Shown piece by piece: positions 19,368 through 27,703 of a stretch of DNA of 64,000 nt. Numbering within the stretch: the first letter of the stretch is position 1; every line of letters begins with the position of its first letter. Under the pieces are notes generated by a model. The model did not search any database. It saw nothing but the letters and a program-made list of their open reading frames with translations, and was not told the DNA's origin. Source of the stretch: Fulvimonas soli (GTDB lineage: Bacteria; Pseudomonadota; Gammaproteobacteria; Xanthomonadales; Rhodanobacteraceae); assembly GCF_003148905.1 (NCBI RefSeq), contig NZ_QGHC01000001.1, positions 23,029 through 87,028 on the forward strand, read 5' to 3'. A program made the position numbers and the translations under genes.

Positions 19368-20405
19368 ATGCGCAGCATCCCTCTTCTCCGCGCGCTCGCC
19401 CTCGGCCTGGCCCTGTGCGCCGGCATGGCGGCGGCCGAGGACGCGCCGCCGCTGCCGAAGCTGCGCGTGGACCCGGCGCGGGTGGCGGTGGCCGGGCTGT
19501 CCTCCGGCGCGTACATGGCCACGCAGGCGCAGATCGCCTACCCGGACGTGTTCCACGGCGCGGCCATCGTCGCGGGCGGTCCGTATGGCTGCGCGGGCGG
19601 CAGCCTGCAGGCGGCGCTCGGCAGCTGCATGAAGGGCACGCCGGCGCCGGACGTCGACGCGCTGGTCGCCGCGGCGAGGCAGCGCGCGGCGGACGGGCGC
19701 AACGGCCCGCTGGCCGCGCTCGCCCGCGCGAAGGTCTACCTGCTGCACGGCAAGGACGACGCGCTGGTCGCGCCCGCGGTGGCGGAGGCCGGCGCGCGTT
19801 TCTACACGCAGTTGCGCGACACCGTGCCGGGGCTGACAGGACTGCAAGTGCACGACGATGGCGGCCGCGCCTTCGCGCACAACCTGCCGGTGGCGGGGCA
19901 GGGCGACGACTGCGACAAGTCGGTGTCGCCGTACCTCGGCCACTGCGGCTTCGACGCGGCCGGGGCGATCTTCGCCGAGCTGTACGGCCGGCCGCCGCAC
20001 GCCGCCGGCGCCGCGCCGCGTGGCGAGCTGCGCAGGTTCGACCAGGACGCGCTGCGCCCGGACGGCAAGGATGCGTTCCTGGCGGCGGAAGGCTACGTCT
20101 ACCTGCCGCCGGACTGCCTGGCCGGCAAGCGCTGCGGCGTGCTGGTGGCGCTGCACGGCTGCAAGCAGAACGCCGACGCGGTGGGCGAGGCGTTCGTGAA
20201 GGACGCCGGCTTCAACCGCTGGGCCGACGCCTACGGCGTGGCGGTAATCTACCCGCAGACGCGCGCCAGCCTGGCGCCCTTGAATCCGCAGGCATGCTGG
20301 GACTGGTGGGGCTATTCGGGAGCCGACTACGACACGCGCCAGGGCGTGCAGCTGCGCTGGCTGCTCGCGGCGCTGCACGCGCTCGGCCTGCCGGCGACCC
20401 GCTGA
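19368..20405 (+). CDS. Secreted poly(3-hydroxybutyrate) depolymerase-type esterase
   Basis: 345 residues from the ATG at 19368 (GGAGGA upstream), signal peptide LLRALALGLALCAGMAAAE. The alpha/beta hydrolase core has the lipase box GLSSGAYMA (nucleophile Ser), a VYLLHGKDDALVAP strand that offers the acidic residue, and the C-terminal oxyanion segment LVALHGCKQNADAVG characteristic of PHB depolymerases lacking a substrate-binding domain. CWDWWGYSGADYDT near the C-terminus is also typical of this group. Expected reaction: hydrolysis of PHB to 3-hydroxybutyrate oligomers in the periplasm or outside. It is probably co-transcribed with the upstream receptor gene. Confidence 0.87.
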   Translation: MRSIPLLRALALGLALCAGMAAAEDAPPLPKLRVDPARVAVAGLSSGAYMATQAQIAYPDVFHGAAIVAGGPYGCAGGSLQAALGSCMKGTPAPDVDALVAAARQRAADGRNGPLAALARAKVYLLHGKDDALVAPAVAEAGARFYTQLRDTVPGLTGLQVHDDGGRAFAHNLPVAGQGDDCDKSVSPYLGHCGFDAAGAIFAELYGRPPHAAGAAPRGELRRFDQDALRPDGKDAFLAAEGYVYLPPDCLAGKRCGVLVALHGCKQNADAVGEAFVKDAGFNRWADAYGVAVIYPQTRASLAPLNPQACWDWWGYSGADYDTRQGVQLRWLLAALHALGLPATR

Positions 20406-20417
20406 GCCCCCGCCCTT

Positions 20418-20457
20418 CTCCCTCTCCCCTGCGGGGAGAGGGCCGGGGTGAGGGGCC
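20418..20457. repeat. Repeat family C (CCCTCTCCCC..GGGGAGAGGG + GGGGTGAGGGG)
   Basis: CCCTCTCCCCTGCGGGGAGA continues into GGGCCGGGGTGAGGGGCC. The hairpin sits 12 bases after the depolymerase stop and may act as its terminator. Near-identical copy at 20763-20802. Both lie in the 20406-20946 non-coding stretch, which also holds a family A half-copy (20876-20900) and no gene I can support. Confidence 0.85.
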
Positions 20458-20762
20458 ATGCTTGCGACACTCTCCCACTCCTGTCGCCCCGGCGCAGAGC
20501 CCGCCCCGGACTCGATCCGGGGCCGGGGCCCGGGGCGACGTGACTCGATTGTCGCCTTGCGCTCGGCGCATTCGCTTTTCCCGGCATTGCGATGGTCCAG
20601 CCCGCCTCCGGCGGGGTTCCGCCCTGCGGGCTGATCCGCCGCCCGCCCGCCGCGCCATAGGGGCCCCGAAGAGCGGCGCGCTTCCTGCGCGCACTTCTCA
20701 CGCCCGCTGCGCGAGCGAAAAGCGGGAAGTGGAGCGTGGAGTTTCGGGAGTGCCGCGCCTTG

Positions 20763-20802
20763 CTCCCTCTCCCCTCCGGGGAGAGGGTCGGGGTGAGGGG
20801 CC
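20763..20802. repeat. Repeat family C (second copy)
   Basis: CTCCCTCTCCCCTCCGGGGA continues into GAGGGTCGGGGTGAGGGGCC. It is a direct repeat of 20418-20457 at a distance of 345 bases, with a different loop. Confidence 0.85.
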
Positions 20803-20875
20803 GGGGCCCGCGAAAGCGTGGAAGGAGCTGCCGCTTCTCATGCGAAAGAATCCTTTCAGTCAGGGTGAACACCTC

Positions 20876-20900
20876 GATCGCGGCCGGAGGCCGCTCCCCC
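20876..20900 (+). repeat. REP-like family A, single arm
   Basis: ATCGCGGCCGGAGGCCGCTC followed by CCCC is one arm of the family A element without its partner, 50 bases before the kinase start codon. Confidence 0.75.
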
Positions 20901-20946
20901 AGCCTCCTCCACACTTGCGTCCCCATCCCCGGCGCGAGGCAGCCCG

Positions 20947-23900
20947 ATGCTGAGCACCGGCCTGATCGCCCTCGCCGCCGCCTGCTGGCTCGGCCTGCTG
21001 TTCGGCGTGGCGCTGTACGGCGAGCGCCGGCCGCACGTGCTGGAGCGGCGCTGGGCGATCGTCTACGCGCTTTCGCTGGCGATCCACTGCACCTCGTGGA
21101 CCTTCTACGGCACGGTGACCCAGGCCAGCCGCTCGGGCTGGTGGCTGCCGCCCACCTTCGTCGGCGCGATCCTGATGTACCTGCTCGCGGTGGGCGTGCT
21201 GCGCCGGCTGGTGGAACTGGCGCGCGAGTACAACGCCGGTTCCCTGGCCGACCTGATCGCGGTACGGCTCGGCCGCCACGCGGGGCTCGCCGCGCTGGCC
21301 ACCGCGGTGATGGTGATCGGCATGGTGCCGTACATCGCCCTGCAACTGAAGGCGGTGGCGATGAGCTACGCCATGCTGCGCCACGGCGAGCTGGCCGAGG
21401 CGGCGCCCTGGCAGGACAGCGCGCTCTACGTGGCGCTGCTGATGGCGCTGTTCGCGATGCTGTTCGGCACCCGCCGCGCCTCGGCGATGGCGCACAACCG
21501 CGGGCTGGTGCTGGCGATGGCGTTCGAGTCGCTGTTCAAGCTGGGCGCGATGCTGGCGCTGGGCACGCTGCCGTTCGCGCCGCCGCCGGCGGGCGCGGCG
21601 ATCGGCGCGCCGCCGCCGCACGACGCCGGCGGCTTCCCCGCGCTGATCCTGCTCGGCGCGCTGGCGATGTTCGTGCTGCCGCACCAGTTCCACGCCGGCA
21701 TGGTGGAGTGCCGCGACAGCAGGCACGTGCGCACCGCGCGCTGGCTGTTCCCGCTGTACATGCTGCTGATCTCGCTGCCGATCCTGCCGCTGGCGCGGCT
21801 GGGCGATGCCTGGCTGGCGCCGGTGGGCGTGCCCTCCGATCTCTACGTGCTGGCGCTGCCGCTGGCGCGCGAGCAGCACGGGCTGGCGCTGGTCGCCTTC
21901 CTCGGCGGCCTCAGCGCCGCCACCAGCATGGTGGTGGTGGCCACGCTGGCGCTCAGCCTGATGGTGGTCAACCACTTCATCTCGCCGCTGCGCGTGCGCG
22001 CCGGCTGGGGCCGCGGCGCGGAGGGCGACCTGCGCGGCGTGGTGCTCAACCAGCGCCGCGCGGCGATCCTCGCGGTGATCCTGCTGGCCTGGGCCTACAG
22101 CCGCGTGCTGGCGCGCAACGACGCGCTGGCCGACATCGGCGGCATCTCCTTCTCCGCGCTGGCCGGCCTGGCGCCCGCGCTGCTGGCGGCGGTGTACCGG
22201 CCGCAGCTGGGCCCGCGCGCGGTGGCCGCCGGCCTGGCGGCGGGCACGCTGGTGTGGCTGTACGTGCTGCTGCCCACGGTCTGGCCGCAGGCGCCGGCCT
22301 GGCTGCACGCCGGGCCGTGGGGCATCGGCTGGCTGGCGCCGGACGACCTGCTCGGCCTGGGCGACTGGAGCCAGCTCGGCCGCGCGGTGGCGCTGGGCCT
22401 GGCCGCCAACGTGGCGGCGATGCTGGCGGTGGCCGACTCGCGCTTCGGCCGCGGCGCGCGCGAGGCGGGCGTGGGCGACGTCGGCGTGGCCGAGCTGCGC
22501 GCGCTGGCCGCGCGCTTCCTGCCGCCCGAGCGGGTGGCGCACCTGTTCGCGGCCGCGCCGGCGCACGGCGTGGCCGCGCGCGAGCGCGTGGCCGAGGTGG
22601 AGCACGAGCTGGCCGCGGTGATCGGCGCCGCCTCCGCGCGGCTGCTGCTGGAGGTGGTGCAGCGGCAGGGCCGCGAGCAGCTCGACACGGTGGCGGCGAT
22701 CGTCGGCGAGGCGGCGCAGGACCTGCGCTTCAACCAGCGCGTGCTGGAGGCGGCGCTGGAGAACATGAGCCAGGGCATCTGCGTGGTGGACGCCGAGCTG
22801 CGCCTGGTGGCGTGGAACCAGCGCTACGCCGACCTGTTCGCCTATCCGCCGCAACTGTTGCAGGTGGGCCGGCCGGTGGCCGATCTGACCCGCCACATCA
22901 TCGCGCAGGGGCTGATCGGCCCGGGCGAGATCGAGCCGCGCGTGCAGCGCCGGCTGGCGCACATGCGCGCGGGCACGCGCCACCTGTCCGAGCGGCGCTT
23001 CCCCGACGGCACCATCGTGGAGATCCGCGGCAACCCGATGCCCGGCGGCGGCTTCGTCGCCACCTTCACCGACGTCACCGCGTTCCGCCAGGCCGAGCAG
23101 GCGCTCAAGGCGTCCAACGAGACGCTGGAGCAGCGCGTGGCCGAGCGCACCCGCGCGCTGGCCGAGGCTACCCTCGCGGCGCAGCGCGCCAACGAGGCCA
23201 AGAGCCGCTTCCTCGCCGCGGTCAGCCACGACCTGATGCAGCCGCTGCACGCGGCGCAGCTGTTCGCGCACACGCTGGCCGCGCACGGCGCCGACGCCGC
23301 CACCGCGCGCCACCTCAACGGCGCGCTGGCGGCCACCGAGGGTCTGCTCGCCGGCCTGCTCGACATGGCGCGGCTGGAAGGCGGCCGGCTGCACCCGCAG
23401 CCGCGCGACTTCCCGCTGGCCGAGGTGCTCGACCCGCTCGCCGCCGAGTTCCGCGCGCTGGCCGAGGACCGCGGCGTGCGCCTGCGCGTGGTCGGCAGCC
23501 GCGCGTGGGTGCGTTCCGATCCGCAGCTCTTGCGCCGCGTGCTGCAGAACTTCCTCTCCAACGCGCTGCGCTACGCCGAACGCGGCCGCGTGCTGCTCGG
23601 CGTGCGTCGCCGCGGCGGCGCGCTGCGCGTGGAGGTGTGGGACACCGGTCCCGGCATCGCGCCGGACGAGCAGCGGCTGGTGTTCGAGGAATTCCGCCGC
23701 GGCAGCGCGGCGGGCGGGCAGGGCCTGGGGCTGGGCCTGTCGATCGCGCAGCGCATGGCGCGCCTGCTCGGCCATCCGCTGGGGCTGCGTTCCTGGCCGG
23801 GGCGCGGCAGCGTGTTCCATCTCGACGTGCCGTCCGCGCGGCCGGCCGTGGCGCCCGCGCCGCCGGCGCACCCGGCGTCGCGGCTCCAGCCCCTGCCCGC

Positions 23901-24273
23901 GGGGCGCGCATTGGTGCTCGACAACGAGCCCGCCGCGCTCGCCGCGCTGGCCACGCTGCTGGCCGACTGGGGCTGGCAGGTACACGCGGCGCGCGACATG
24001 GCGCAGGCGCTGGCGGCGCCGTGGCGGCCGGACCTCAACATCCTCGACTACCACCTCGACGGCGGCCGCACCGGGCTGGACGCATGGGAGCAACTGCGCG
24101 CGCGCCATCCCGGCGTGCCCACGGTGGTGCTCACCGCCGACCGCGACGGCGAGCTGCGCCAGCGCCTGCTCGACGCCGGCGCGGTGGTGCTCTACAAGCC
24201 GCTCAAGCCGCTGGCGCTGCGGCAGGTGTTGCAGCGGGCGATGGCCGGCGCGGGCGAAACGCGGCCGGCCTGA
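20947..24273 (+). CDS. CrbS/MxtR-like hybrid histidine kinase with SLC5-type domain
   Basis: 1108 residues. The first 480 or so are a sodium:solute-symporter-like membrane domain (WAIVYALSLAIHCTSWTFYG, LPPTFVGAILMYLLAV, LADLIAVRLGRHAGLAALATAVMVIG, FLGGLSAATSMVVVATLALSLM). A helical linker, a PAS domain (ENMSQGICVVDAELRLVAWN ... FADV-type end FTDVTAFRQAE) and a coiled coil follow. HisKA has His761 in AVSHDLMQPLHAAQLF; HATPase has NFLSNALRYAERG, WDTGPGIAPDE and GLGLGLSIA. A C-terminal receiver has Asp1034 in NILDYHLDGG and Lys in LYKPLKP. This architecture is that of CrbS/MxtR kinases, which with a LuxR-type partner control acetate metabolism in Vibrio and Pseudomonas. A CrbR-like partner is convergent at 24296-24955. 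Confidence 0.9.
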   Translation: MLSTGLIALAAACWLGLLFGVALYGERRPHVLERRWAIVYALSLAIHCTSWTFYGTVTQASRSGWWLPPTFVGAILMYLLAVGVLRRLVELAREYNAGSLADLIAVRLGRHAGLAALATAVMVIGMVPYIALQLKAVAMSYAMLRHGELAEAAPWQDSALYVALLMALFAMLFGTRRASAMAHNRGLVLAMAFESLFKLGAMLALGTLPFAPPPAGAAIGAPPPHDAGGFPALILLGALAMFVLPHQFHAGMVECRDSRHVRTARWLFPLYMLLISLPILPLARLGDAWLAPVGVPSDLYVLALPLAREQHGLALVAFLGGLSAATSMVVVATLALSLMVVNHFISPLRVRAGWGRGAEGDLRGVVLNQRRAAILAVILLAWAYSRVLARNDALADIGGISFSALAGLAPALLAAVYRPQLGPRAVAAGLAAGTLVWLYVLLPTVWPQAPAWLHAGPWGIGWLAPDDLLGLGDWSQLGRAVALGLAANVAAMLAVADSRFGRGAREAGVGDVGVAELRALAARFLPPERVAHLFAAAPAHGVAARERVAEVEHELAAVIGAASARLLLEVVQRQGREQLDTVAAIVGEAAQDLRFNQRVLEAALENMSQGICVVDAELRLVAWNQRYADLFAYPPQLLQVGRPVADLTRHIIAQGLIGPGEIEPRVQRRLAHMRAGTRHLSERRFPDGTIVEIRGNPMPGGGFVATFTDVTAFRQAEQALKASNETLEQRVAERTRALAEATLAAQRANEAKSRFLAAVSHDLMQPLHAAQLFAHTLAAHGADAATARHLNGALAATEGLLAGLLDMARLEGGRLHPQPRDFPLAEVLDPLAAEFRALAEDRGVRLRVVGSRAWVRSDPQLLRRVLQNFLSNALRYAERGRVLLGVRRRGGALRVEVWDTGPGIAPDEQRLVFEEFRRGSAAGGQGLGLGLSIAQRMARLLGHPLGLRSWPGRGSVFHLDVPSARPAVAPAPPAHPASRLQPLPAGRALVLDNEPAALAALATLLADWGWQVHAARDMAQALAAPWRPDLNILDYHLDGGRTGLDAWEQLRARHPGVPTVVLTADRDGELRQRLLDAGAVVLYKPLKPLALRQVLQRAMAGAGETRPA

Positions 24274-24295
24274 AGCCGCGCCCGGCCCGGCGCGT

Positions 24296-24955
24296 TCAGG
24301 CCAGGTGCGCCGATGCGTCGAGGTCCAGCGACTTCAGCAGCACCCCCGCCTGGGTGCGGTTGCGCACGCCGAGCTTCTCGAAGATCACGGTGACGTGGGC
24401 CTTCACCGTGCGCTCCTGGATGCCCAGGCGGTCGGCGATCTGCTTGTTGAGCAGGCCCTCGCCGAGCAGGGCCAGCACGCGGTACTGCTGCTCGGTGAGG
24501 CGGGCCAGGCGCGCGGCGAGGTCGAGGTCGCCGGGATCGGCGGGCAAGGCCTCGACCTGCCGCGCCAGCGCGGGCGGCAGCCAGGTGCCGCAGTCCAGCA
24601 CGGTACGGATCGCCGCGCCGATCTCGGCCGGGCTCGCGCTCTTGGGGATGAAGCCGGCGGCGCCGTGGTCGAGCACGCGGCGCACGGTGCGCGGCTCGTC
24701 GTGCGCGGACACCACCAGCACCGCCACCGCGGGGAACTGCCCGCGCAGCGCGGCCAGCCCGGACAGGCCATGGCTGCCGGGCATGCCGAGGTCGAGCAGG
24801 GCGAGGTCGGTGTCCGGCTCGGCCTGCAGCGCGGCCAGCGCCTCGGGCAGCGTGCCGGCCTCGGCGAGGCGGCTGCCCGGCACGGCCTCCGCCGCGGCCT
24901 GGCGCAGCGCGGCGCGGAACAGCGGGTGGTCGTCGGCGATCAGCAGCGAGGTCAT
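24296..24955 (-). CDS. CrbR/ErdR-like LuxR-family response regulator
   Basis: 219 residues from the ATG at 24955 (MTSLLIADDHPLFRAAL); 17 extra upstream codons are unlikely. The receiver has the acidic pair ADD, Asp55 in LLDLGMPG, Ser/Thr in VVSAHD and Lys in PKSASP. The C-terminal LuxR HTH reads LTEQQYRVLALLGEGLLNKQIADRLGIQERTVKAHVTVIFEKLGVRNRTQ (segments). It is convergent with the CrbS-like kinase, the order usual for this pair's close association, and divergent from the 3HB-oligomer hydrolase. It is a paralogue of the regulator at 40228-40875; both end in a SLDL segment. Predicted to activate genes for acetate or hydroxybutyrate use. Confidence 0.88.
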   Translation of the reverse strand: MTSLLIADDHPLFRAALRQAAAEAVPGSRLAEAGTLPEALAALQAEPDTDLALLDLGMPGSHGLSGLAALRGQFPAVAVLVVSAHDEPRTVRRVLDHGAAGFIPKSASPAEIGAAIRTVLDCGTWLPPALARQVEALPADPGDLDLAARLARLTEQQYRVLALLGEGLLNKQIADRLGIQERTVKAHVTVIFEKLGVRNRTQAGVLLKSLDLDASAHLA

Positions 24956-25062
24956 CGAACGCACGTTAGCGTGGCCCCACGGGCGCGTCGAGACGGCCGA
25001 CGGCATCCGTGCCTGGACTTTCGTACGATGGCGCGCGCGGGGCCGCCTGCTACGGTGGCGGG

Positions 25063-26898
25063 ATGGGAGTCCCCGTCCATCGCATGATCCTGCCGGCCGC
25101 GGCGGCCCTGCTCGCCGCGTGCGCGGCGCAGCCGGCGGCCAGGGAGCGCAGCATGTCCACTCCGGAATTCATCCGCGGCGAGGTGAGGGTCACCGAGCAT
25201 CGCCATGGCGACGACCTGCTCAGCGCCGGGCTCGGCCTGGCCGGGCTGGCGGGCCTGCCCGCGCCGTTCGCCGACCCGCTGCATCCCACCCCGGCGGAGC
25301 TGCGCCGCCGCGCGATCCAGGCCAGCTGGAAGGGCATCGCCGACCTGGGGCCGCTGGGCGGCTACGGCCGCGTCTACGGCGGCGCGCCCGACGTGCCGGG
25401 GCGCGAATACCAGGCCTTCGCCTGGATACCCGGCGCACACGCGCCGCACCGCGTGCTGCTGCAACTGCCCGACGGCTTCGACACCGCGAGGCGCTGCCTG
25501 GTGGTGGCCGCCTCGTCCGGTTCGCGCGGCATCTACGGTGCGATCGCGCTGGCCGGCGCCTGGGGCCTGCCGAAGGGCTGCGCGGTGGCCTACACCGACA
25601 AGGGCACCGGCGCGGGCTATTTCGACTATGCCGACGACAGCGGCGCGGCGCTGGACGGCGCGCGCGCGCGCCGCGGTGAGGCCGCGCTGGAATTCGAGCC
25701 GCCGCCCGCGTCGCGCGACGCCGGCATCGCGGTGAAGCACGCCCACTCGGGCGACAACCCGGAGGCCGACTGGGGCCGCCACGTGCTGCAGGCGGCGCGC
25801 TTCGGCCTGGCCATGCTCGATCGCGCCTACCCGCAGCTCGCGCCGTTCACGCCGCAGAACACGCGCATCCTCGCCACCGGCCTGTCCAACGGCGGCGGCG
25901 CGGTATTGCAGGCGGCCGGATGGGACGACGACAACCTGCTCGCCGGCGTGGTGGCGCTGGAGCCGAACGTGCGCGTGCCGGGGCAGGGCCGCGCGCTGTA
26001 CGACTACGCCACCGAGGCCGCGCTGTTCCTGCCCTGCGCGCTGAGCGACGCGCGCTTCGACGCGACGCCGTTCGCGCGTGCGCCGGGCACGCAGTTCTGG
26101 CCGCTGCGCTGCGCCGGCCTGCACGCGCGCGGCCTGCTCGGCGGCGACACGCCGGCGCAGCAGGCCGCGCAGGCCTACGAGCGCCTGCGCGCCCACGGCT
26201 GGACCGACGCGGCGATGCAGGTGGCGGCCACTACCACCGCGTTCGACCTGTGGCGCGCGATCGCCGCCGGCTACGCCTCGGCCTACCTGCGCCGCGGCGC
26301 GGCGGACATGCCCTGCGGCTTCCGCTACGCGGCGATGGGGCCGGGCGGCGTGCCCGGCGTGGCCGATCCGCTGACGCGCGCGGCGTGGTGGGCGGACGGC
26401 TCGGGCATCCCGCCGGGCAACGGCATCGGCCTGTACGGCGGCACCGACCTCTCGCCCGATCCCACGCTGCCCGGCGCGCTGTGCCTGCGCGCGCTGTGGG
26501 AGGGCGATGGCGCCGAAGCGCGCGCGCTGCGCGCCGCGGTCGAGGCCACCGCGGCACGGCTGCCGCGCAAGGACCTGCCGCTGTGGGTGCTGCACGGCGC
26601 CGACGACGGCCTGCTGCCGACCGCGTTCACCTCCGAGCCCTACGTGGCCTGGCTGCGGCGGCAGGGGCGCGCGCCGCTGTACTGGAAGGTGCCGCACGCG
26701 CAGCACTTCGACGCCTTCCTGCCGCTGCCGGGCTTCGGCGAGCGGCACGTGCCGCTGCTGCCCTACGGTTACGCGGCGCTGGACCGGCTGTGGGCGCACC
26801 TGTACGAAGGCCGGCCCTGGCCGCGGGAGCTGCCGACGCCGGATGCGCGTCCGCGCGGGGCGGGGGCGCTGGAGCGGGCGGCGCTCGGTCTGCCCTGA
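25063..26898 (+). CDS. D-(-)-3-hydroxybutyrate oligomer hydrolase (lipoprotein-like)
   Basis: 611 residues from the ATG at 25063; ATGs at 25009 and 25084 are alternatives. The leader MILPAAAALLAACAAQ has a lipobox-like LLAAC. The body matches the 3HB-oligomer hydrolase family: SAGLGLAGLAG, RAIQASWKGIADLGPLGGYG, CLVVAASSGSRGIYGAIALAGAWGLPKG (nucleophile region), YTDKGTGAGYFDY, TRILATGLSNGGGAVLQAAGWDD (GLSNGG, a second GxSxG-like site), LWVLHGADDGLLP and the late His in VPHAQHFDAFLPLPGFGERH. The enzyme cleaves soluble oligomers released by PHB depolymerase to 3-hydroxybutyrate. Its location beside a CrbSR-like system and downstream of PHB depolymerase and permease genes supports a catabolic locus. 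A TCGTACGA octamer lies 35 bases before the start. Confidence 0.88.
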   Translation: MGVPVHRMILPAAAALLAACAAQPAARERSMSTPEFIRGEVRVTEHRHGDDLLSAGLGLAGLAGLPAPFADPLHPTPAELRRRAIQASWKGIADLGPLGGYGRVYGGAPDVPGREYQAFAWIPGAHAPHRVLLQLPDGFDTARRCLVVAASSGSRGIYGAIALAGAWGLPKGCAVAYTDKGTGAGYFDYADDSGAALDGARARRGEAALEFEPPPASRDAGIAVKHAHSGDNPEADWGRHVLQAARFGLAMLDRAYPQLAPFTPQNTRILATGLSNGGGAVLQAAGWDDDNLLAGVVALEPNVRVPGQGRALYDYATEAALFLPCALSDARFDATPFARAPGTQFWPLRCAGLHARGLLGGDTPAQQAAQAYERLRAHGWTDAAMQVAATTTAFDLWRAIAAGYASAYLRRGAADMPCGFRYAAMGPGGVPGVADPLTRAAWWADGSGIPPGNGIGLYGGTDLSPDPTLPGALCLRALWEGDGAEARALRAAVEATAARLPRKDLPLWVLHGADDGLLPTAFTSEPYVAWLRRQGRAPLYWKVPHAQHFDAFLPLPGFGERHVPLLPYGYAALDRLWAHLYEGRPWPRELPTPDARPRGAGALERAALGLP

Positions 26899-26930
26899 GG
26901 GCGCGCGGGGTGGCTGCGGCTGGTGCGGGC

Positions 26931-26997
26931 ATCGCGGCCGGGGGCCGCTCCCACAGGGGTTGCGGCAAGCCGTGCGGGAGCGGCCTCCGGCCGCGAT
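26931..26997. repeat. REP-like inverted repeat, family A (full copy)
   Basis: ATCGCGGCCGGGGGCCGCTC and the inverse arm ending CCTCCGGCCGCGAT enclose about 17 bases, 32 bases after the hydrolase stop and before the cyclophilin gene. Confidence 0.9.
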
Positions 26998-27096
26998 GAT
27001 CCTGCCCCAGGGGCCGGCAAAGGCCGCCTCCCCGCAGCCCATCGGCTATCCTTCCCGCTTTTCGTGCCACCGCACGCCCCACTGCGAGGAATCCCC

Positions 27097-27606
27097 ATGG
27101 CCATCACCGCCACCATCACCACCAACCGCGGCCCGATCCGCCTGCGCCTGCACGACGACAAGACCCCGGTGACGGTGGCCAGCTTCGTCAACCTGGCGCG
27201 CCGCGGCTACTACGACGGCCTGTCGTTCCACCGCGTGATCGGCGACTTCATGATCCAGGGCGGCTGCCCGCTGGGCACCGGCACCGGCGGCCCGGGCTAC
27301 AAGTTCGAGGACGAGTTCCATCCCTCGCTGCGCCACGACAAGCCGGGCGTGCTGTCGATGGCCAACGCCGGCCCGCGCACCAACGGCAGCCAGTTCTTCA
27401 TCACCCACGGCGCCACGCCGTGGCTGGACGGCAAGCACAGCGTGTTCGGCGAGGTGGTGGGCGCGGAGGACCAGCAGGTGGTCGACGCGATCCGCCAGGG
27501 CGACACCATCGAGAAGGTCACCGTCGAGGGCGACGTCGACGCGCTGCTGGCCGCGCAGGGCGAGCGCGTGAAGGCGTGGAACGAGGCGCTGGACGCCCGC
27601 GGCTGA
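27097..27606 (+). CDS. ppiB: Peptidyl-prolyl cis-trans isomerase, cyclophilin type (PpiB-like)
   Basis: 169 residues from the ATG at 27097 (GAGGAA upstream); no signal peptide, so cytoplasmic. The cyclophilin core is complete: [22 protein letters not shown] with the catalytic [41 protein letters not shown] and [13 protein letters not shown]. It catalyses proline isomerisation during folding. It stands alone between a repeat and the LacI gene. Confidence 0.95.
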   Translation: MAITATITTNRGPIRLRLHDDKTPVTVASFVNLARRGYYDGLSFHRVIGDFMIQGGCPLGTGTGGPGYKFEDEFHPSLRHDKPGVLSMANAGPRTNGSQFFITHGATPWLDGKHSVFGEVVGAEDQQVVDAIRQGDTIEKVTVEGDVDALLAAQGERVKAWNEALDARG

Positions 27607-27703
27607 GCTTCGCGCCGCCGCGCGTGGCGGCGCGGCTTGGCTTGTAAGGCCCCGCCGCGGCCGGCATAGTCGGCCGGCAGCGGCGGAGGCGCCGGGAGAA
27701 TCC

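Noticed and set aside
25021..25028. TCGTACGA as a stand-alone regulatory site
   Set aside because: Eight bases are too short to claim alone; it is mentioned only in combination with the dyad at 16744.
20736..25679. A 1647-codon open frame through the kinase, regulator and hydrolase genes
   Set aside because: It is the +2 shadow of the kinase gene and continues through the antisense of the LuxR regulator; no recognisable motif.
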